This document shows, piece by piece, positions 60,048 to 64,000 of a stretch of 64,000 nt of DNA. The stretch is taken from assembly GCA_025352265.1 (NCBI GenBank), contig JANXTS010000071.1:35311-99310 (forward strand). Reading direction: 5' to 3'. This stretch comes from Variovorax sp. Its GTDB lineage: Bacteria > Pseudomonadota > Gammaproteobacteria > Burkholderiales > Burkholderiaceae_C. The notes under the pieces are model-generated. The model did no database searches, had not been told where the DNA came from, and worked only from the letters and a program-made list of their open reading frames with translations. The position numbers and the translations under genes were made by a program. Within the stretch, counting starts at the first letter, position 1, and every line of letters starts with the position of its first letter.

Positions 60048-61462
60048 ACCCGGCCGACCTGATGCACCAGCCGCTGAACGCACACGACACGCAAGTGCTC
60101 ATCGTCGCTGCTGTCGGCATCGCGATCCTGATCGTGCTGATCGTGTGGCTGAAGATGCACGCGTTTCTGGCGCTGACCATCGGCGCGCTGTTCGTCGGCG
60201 TCGGCTCGGGGCTGCCGCTCGACAAGGTGACCGCCTCGTATGAGGCCGGCGTCGGTGGCGTGCTCGGCTATGTCGGCGTGCTCATCGCACTCGGCGCCAT
60301 GCTCGGCAAGCTGCTGGCAGATTCTGGGGGGGCCGAAAAGGTCGTCGACACTCTGCTGCAGGGTCGCCCGGCAACGCTGCCCTGGAAGATGGCGCTGGTC
60401 GCCAGCATCATCGGCATTCCGATGTTTTTCGAGATCGGACTGGTACTGCTGATCCCGGTTGTCATGCTCGCGGTGCATCACTCCAAAGGCCCGGCCATGC
60501 GGCTCGGTATCCCAGCCTTGGCCGGCCTGTCGGTGCTGCACGGATTCATCCCGCCGCACCCCGGTCCGCTCGCGGCCATCGCGATTCTCCATGCCAATGT
60601 CGGCGTGACCCTGGCGCTGGGGCTGCTCATCGCCATCCCGACCGTCGCCGTCGCGGGGCCGCTGTTCGGCCTGCTGGCGGCGCGTATGGTTCCGATCGGC
60701 GCAGCGGGTGCCGGACTGGCAGTGTCCTCTGCAAGTGCATCGCGCGCACCGGGCGGCACTGCGGGTGGCAAGGATGAAGATCCGAAGCCGACGCACAGCC
60801 CGACGTTCACATGGACCTTGATCACCTTGTTGGCTCCGCTGGCGCTGATGCTCGTCAAGGCCGGCGCCGACATCTGGATGGACAAATCGGCGCCGCTGCG
60901 CCCCGCGCTCGACTTCATCGGCGACCCGGTATTCGCGTTGCTGATCGCGGTGCTGCTGGCGATGGTGACCTTCGGTACGTCGGTCGGCTTTACTCCCGCG
61001 GTGCTGGCAAAGAAGATCGGCGCCAGTCTGCTGCCTGTCGTCGGCGTCATGCTGATCGTCGGCGCGGGCGGCGGCTTCAAGCAGGCGCTGGTGGATGGCG
61101 GCACCGGCATCGCCATTGCCAAGATCGCTCTCGCAGCGGGGTTGTCGACGCTGGTGCTGGGCTGGATCGTTGCAGTGCTCATTCGCCTTGCGACCGGTTC
61201 AGCGACGGTTGCGACGGTGACCGCCGCCGGCATCGTCGCGCCGCTGGCGGCCGGCCTTTCACCCAATCACCTGTCGCTCGTGGTGTTGGCCGTGGGCGCC
61301 GGGTCGCTGTTCTTCTCGCATGTGAACGATGCGGGTTTCTGGCTGGTCAAGGAGTACTTCGGCTTGACCGTGATGGAGACCATCAAGACGTGGTCGTTGA
61401 TGGAGACTGTGATCTCGGTGATGGGGTTGATCGTGACGCTGGGGTTGTCGCTGGTGCTTTGA
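60044..61462 (+). CDS. gntP: GntP-family gluconate permease
   Basis: The 472-residue permease has about 12 helices. Family signatures: KMHAFLALTIGALFVGVGSGLPLDKV, ALGAMLGKLLADSGGAEKVVDTLL, IIGIPMFFEIGLVLLIPVVML, HGFIPPHPGPLAAIAIL, SPNHLSLVVLAVGAGSLFFSHVNDAGFW. It symports gluconate or a related sugar acid. The start overlaps the kinase stop in ATGA. Together they form a gluconate uptake and phosphorylation unit. Confidence 0.9.
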   Translation: MNPADLMHQPLNAHDTQVLIVAAVGIAILIVLIVWLKMHAFLALTIGALFVGVGSGLPLDKVTASYEAGVGGVLGYVGVLIALGAMLGKLLADSGGAEKVVDTLLQGRPATLPWKMALVASIIGIPMFFEIGLVLLIPVVMLAVHHSKGPAMRLGIPALAGLSVLHGFIPPHPGPLAAIAILHANVGVTLALGLLIAIPTVAVAGPLFGLLAARMVPIGAAGAGLAVSSASASRAPGGTAGGKDEDPKPTHSPTFTWTLITLLAPLALMLVKAGADIWMDKSAPLRPALDFIGDPVFALLIAVLLAMVTFGTSVGFTPAVLAKKIGASLLPVVGVMLIVGAGGGFKQALVDGGTGIAIAKIALAAGLSTLVLGWIVAVLIRLATGSATVATVTAAGIVAPLAAGLSPNHLSLVVLAVGAGSLFFSHVNDAGFWLVKEYFGLTVMETIKTWSLMETVISVMGLIVTLGLSLVL

Positions 61463-61482
61463 ACAGCGGCGACGACAGGGCT

Positions 61483-61917
61483 CTACATCGAAGGCGCATC
61501 TGATCGGGGCGTTGCATTCCGCACGGCAGCCTGCTGGCAGTCCCGCAGGTCGATGGAGGCCTCGTCGCCCGGCGACCACGCGCTGTCGCGTTCGATCATG
61601 ACGATGCGCAGTCTCGAACGCCGCCCCTGTCGATAAGCGAACTCAGCGAAGGCGCTGGCCTCGCGCACCGATGGCGCGAGGGCGACGCGGCAATCGTCGT
61701 CCACCGTTCCCGGATCAGGCAACGCGGCGCCGAGTCTCACGATCACGCCCAGGCGCCAACCATCGGCCTTGTCGTGGGTGGCTTGCGTGACTTCACCGTC
61801 CGGCAACGGCGTGCGCGATACGCAGCCGGTCACCGCCAGCACGCCGACGCACCCGAACAGCAGCGTCGCAACGCATGTCCTTGCGGAAGTCGAGTTGAAA
61901 CGGCCGGGCCTGCCCAT
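61483..61917 (-). CDS. small lipoprotein of the RND efflux cluster
   Basis: A 144-residue protein with a signal and lipobox (LLFGCVGVLAVTGC), followed by VTQATHDKADGWRLGVIVRLG and two Cys in the mature part. I recognise no domain. It starts two bases after the outer-membrane factor gene, so it is cotranscribed with the efflux operon. Its role there is unknown. Confidence 0.65.
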   Translation of the reverse strand: MGRPGRFNSTSARTCVATLLFGCVGVLAVTGCVSRTPLPDGEVTQATHDKADGWRLGVIVRLGAALPDPGTVDDDCRVALAPSVREASAFAEFAYRQGRRSRLRIVMIERDSAWSPGDEASIDLRDCQQAAVRNATPRSDAPSM

Positions 61918-61919
61918 TG

Positions 61920-63416
61920 TTAATTTGCCTGCCCGTTCGATAACACTGCTGCCGCCTCGTATCGCTGCGCGTCGGCGGTCTGCAGCCAACCGCCGCCCAG
62001 CGCCTGAAACAGCGCCACGCTGTCGGCGAGCCGGGCCGATTGCGCCTGGATGCGCGCGATGGCGGCTTGCCGCAAAGCCTGCTGCGCGACCAACACGGCA
62101 AACGATCCGGTAGCGCCGGCGTCGTGCTGCGCGCGCGCGATGTCGAAGCTCCGTCCGGCCGCCCGCTCGGCGCGGCTTTGCGCGGCCAGGGTCGACGCGT
62201 CGGCCTGGATCGCGTTCAGCGTGTCGGCCACGTTTTGAAAGGCACCCAGCACCGTGCTGCGGTACTGTGCTGCAGCCTGCGCCTGCGTGGCCTCCGCTGC
62301 CCGCTGCCGGTGCATCAGGGTGCCGGCGTCGAAAAGCGGCTGCACGAGGTTGGCGCCGATGCTCCAGAACCCGGTGCCGGCGGTCGCGAGTTGTGACAGC
62401 CGCAAGGCGGTGCTGCCGATGTTTGCGGTGAGATCGAAGCTCGGCAACCGGGCGGCAAGCGCCACGCCGATCTGTGCATTGGCGGCGTGCCACTGCGCTT
62501 CGGCGGCGCGAACATCGGGCCGCTGCACGACCAGTTGCGAAGGCAGGCTCAGCGGCAGTTCGCCCGGCAACTGCAATGCGTCGAGACCGATCTCCGGAAT
62601 CCGAGCATCGCTGGGCAACCGGCCAAGCAAGACGGCAAGCTGATTGCGCTGCTGCGCCATCTGCTTTTGCAGCGGCGGCAAGGTCGCTTCGACCTGCGCG
62701 AGCAACGCCTCCTGCGCCGCCACATCGGCCGTGCCGACCTGGCCGAGCGCTTGCTGCCGACGCACCATCGTCAGCTGCGATTCAGCCAGCGTAACGATCT
62801 CGTGCGTGGCATCGATTTGCGCCCGCACCGCGGCCCGCTGGATCACCGTCGCGACCAGGTTGGCCGTCAGCGTGAGCTGCGCGGCTTCGAGCTGAAAGCG
62901 CTGTACGTCGGCCAGCGACTGCAACGATTCGAGTTGCCGTCGCTGGCCGCCGAACACGTCCGGCGCGTAGGCAATGTTGAGCTGCGCCGTCTGGAGGCTG
63001 TACAGGTTGCCGCCGGAGGCGACAGGACTCGCCAACGGCGTCGCGACCGACTGCCGTGTCGGCGTGAACTGCGCCCCGACCGTAGGAAAGAAGGTGCCCT
63101 TCTGCGCCAGCACGTTCTCCTGCGCGATGCGCAGCGATGCCCGTGCCGCCTCGATATCTGCGTTGGCGGCAAGCGCCTGCCGCACCATGGCGTCGAGCGG
63201 CGCCGACTGAAACACCGACCACCATTTCTCCGGGATCGACCGACCGTCCACAAAGCGTTGCAAAGCAACGCCGGCGCTGTCCTGCGCCTGCGCCTGCACC
63301 AAAGGTTCAGCCGTGTAGCGATCGGTGACCGGCGCCACGGGTGGCTTGAACTCCGGACCGACGGCACACCCACCAATCAGGCAGGCGCCTGCAACGGTCC
63401 ATGCAATCCGCTTCAT
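61920..63416 (-). CDS. RND efflux outer-membrane factor (NodT/TolC-like)
   Basis: A 498-residue outer-membrane channel protein. A lipobox (VAGACLIGGC) is followed by the family segments FKPPVAPVTDRY, KWWSVFQSAPLDAMVRQALAANADI, and the OEP repeats LRIAQENVLAQKGTFFPTVGAQ and LLQPLFDAGT-like VQPLFDAGTLMHRQRAAEA. It forms the outer-membrane duct of an RND pump. A four-base overlap joins it to the pump gene. The adaptor protein is outside the window. Confidence 0.9.
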   Translation of the reverse strand: MKRIAWTVAGACLIGGCAVGPEFKPPVAPVTDRYTAEPLVQAQAQDSAGVALQRFVDGRSIPEKWWSVFQSAPLDAMVRQALAANADIEAARASLRIAQENVLAQKGTFFPTVGAQFTPTRQSVATPLASPVASGGNLYSLQTAQLNIAYAPDVFGGQRRQLESLQSLADVQRFQLEAAQLTLTANLVATVIQRAAVRAQIDATHEIVTLAESQLTMVRRQQALGQVGTADVAAQEALLAQVEATLPPLQKQMAQQRNQLAVLLGRLPSDARIPEIGLDALQLPGELPLSLPSQLVVQRPDVRAAEAQWHAANAQIGVALAARLPSFDLTANIGSTALRLSQLATAGTGFWSIGANLVQPLFDAGTLMHRQRAAEATQAQAAAQYRSTVLGAFQNVADTLNAIQADASTLAAQSRAERAAGRSFDIARAQHDAGATGSFAVLVAQQALRQAAIARIQAQSARLADSVALFQALGGGWLQTADAQRYEAAAVLSNGQAN

Positions 63417-64000
63417 GTCGCTTCTCCAGCGGGGTCTGTCAGGTCGGCATGCGCTTGGGCGTGACGTGCGCTCATAGCCTCGAGCCGGCTCGCGACCAAG
63501 TAGTAGAGCGCCGGCAACCAGACCAGCGTCAGACCGGTCGCGGTGACCAGGCCACCGACCACCACCGTGGCCAGCGGGCGCTGCACATCGCTGCCAAGCC
63601 CATGGGCCAGCGCGGCCGGCAGCAAGCCAAGGGCTGCCACCGTCGCCGTCATCAGCACCGGACGGAAGCGTTCCCGCGCGCCCTGGATCACGGCCTCGCG
63701 CAGCGGCAACTTCTCTTCGACGCGAAGCCGGTTCAGGTTCGACACCATGATGATGCCGTTCATCACCGTCACGCCGAACAACGCGATGAAACCGACCGCG
63801 CTCGACACGTTGAGCGTCATGTCTCGCATGTGCAGCGCGACGAAACCGCCGAGCGCGCCGAGCGGCACGGCAAGCAGGATCAACGACGGTTGCCAGAGAT
63901 TCTTGAACTGCGCAAAAAGTAGCGCGAACATGAGCGCGATGACCATCGGCATGATGAGCATCAGCCGCGCCTGGGCGCGCTGCTGGTTCTCGAACTGGCC
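63413..64000 (-). CDS. RND efflux inner-membrane pump, C-terminal part (window edge)
   Basis: Only the last 195 codons or so are inside the window; the frame continues past the right edge (GQFENQQRAQARLM at the edge). It has helices with FKNLWQPSLILLAVPLGALGGFVALH, VGFIALFGVTVMNGIIMVSNLNRLR and the end TATGLTLVWLPALYYLV. The sequence is of the CusA/CzcA heavy-metal or HAE-like branch. Metal or drug specificity cannot be told from this part. Confidence 0.85.
   Translation of the reverse strand, partial: GQFENQQRAQARLMLIMPMVIALMFALLFAQFKNLWQPSLILLAVPLGALGGFVALHMRDMTLNVSSAVGFIALFGVTVMNGIIMVSNLNRLRVEEKLPLREAVIQGARERFRPVLMTATVAALGLLPAALAHGLGSDVQRPLATVVVGGLVTATGLTLVWLPALYYLVASRLEAMSARHAQAHADLTDPAGEAT

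Noticed and set aside
1..64000. CRISPR arrays, tRNA/rRNA genes, IS elements or prophage
   Set aside because: No repeat-spacer pattern, tRNA T-loop signature, transposase or phage structural gene was seen; a dedicated tRNA scan would be decisive.

Overview
The window looks like a chromosomal stretch from a high-GC betaproteobacterium of the Burkholderiales, most likely Comamonadaceae close to Variovorax. That placement is an inference from gene content and protein style (Liv-type ABC importers, a CadR/P-type ATPase pair, HiPIP, DUF3455, DUF1161 and MXKDX-repeat proteins) and not from a marker gene. No rRNA, tRNA, CRISPR array, prophage or insertion sequence was recognised. Coding density is high and mostly free of foreign genes.

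1-5 kb: an OmpH/Skp-like chaperone, an FMN reductase, an orphan solute-binding lipoprotein, and an AI-2E-type permease gene broken by an in-frame amber codon. 4.2-17.5 kb is one catabolic island. A leftward run of about ten genes encodes an MBL-fold hydrolase, an FAD-linked dehydrogenase, aconitase-type LeuC/LeuD-like subunits, a complete branched-chain-amino-acid-type ABC importer (binding protein, two permeases, two ATPases) and an alpha/beta hydrolase. It faces a divergent IclR regulator, followed by a PEP-mutase/isocitrate-lyase-family lyase and a PRISE-type enone reductase. Six copies of a CCAC-N3-GTGG palindrome flank the regulator and the lyase and are the probable operators of this regulon. 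The gene set suggests import of a branched or unsaturated carboxylic acid or lactone, its oxidation and (de)hydration, and C-C cleavage; the substrate is not known.

17.6-34 kb: a DUF3455 lipoprotein with an ECF sigma/anti-sigma pair, DUF2256, a Tyr-less SDR, the divergent CadR/CadA-type metal efflux pair, a HiPIP with a coupled lipoprotein, a DTW-domain tRNA-modifying enzyme, a catalytically degenerate NlpD-like lipoprotein, a GST, a structured small-RNA candidate with a strong terminator, a TPR membrane protein, a DmeR/DmeF nickel-cobalt efflux pair with an RcnR-like operator, a TauD-type dioxygenase, a lipocalin and an ElaB/DUF883-like stress protein.

34-47 kb: a benzoylformate-decarboxylase-like ThDP enzyme, a bacteriophytochrome histidine kinase with a CheY-like receiver, small conserved proteins, an ornithine-cyclodeaminase-family enzyme and a class II aldolase. 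Next is a tight leftward five-gene operon (42.2-47.2 kb): heme-oxygenase-like diiron protein, methyltransferase, ATP-grasp ligase, OlsB-like N-acyltransferase and LplT-like lipid transporter. This is my best candidate for an undescribed biosynthetic system, possibly making and moving a modified acyl-amino-acid lipid.

47-64 kb: an ArsB/SLC13-like transporter, a remnant of an EAL domain, an aldo/keto reductase, small hypothetical genes, a GGDEF-EAL protein, a class V aminotransferase, a DUF4337 protein, an SDR, a large Cache-HAMP-PAS-GGDEF cyclase, gluconate kinase with GntP permease, and an RND efflux cluster (lipoprotein, outer-membrane factor, partial inner-membrane pump) running off the right edge.
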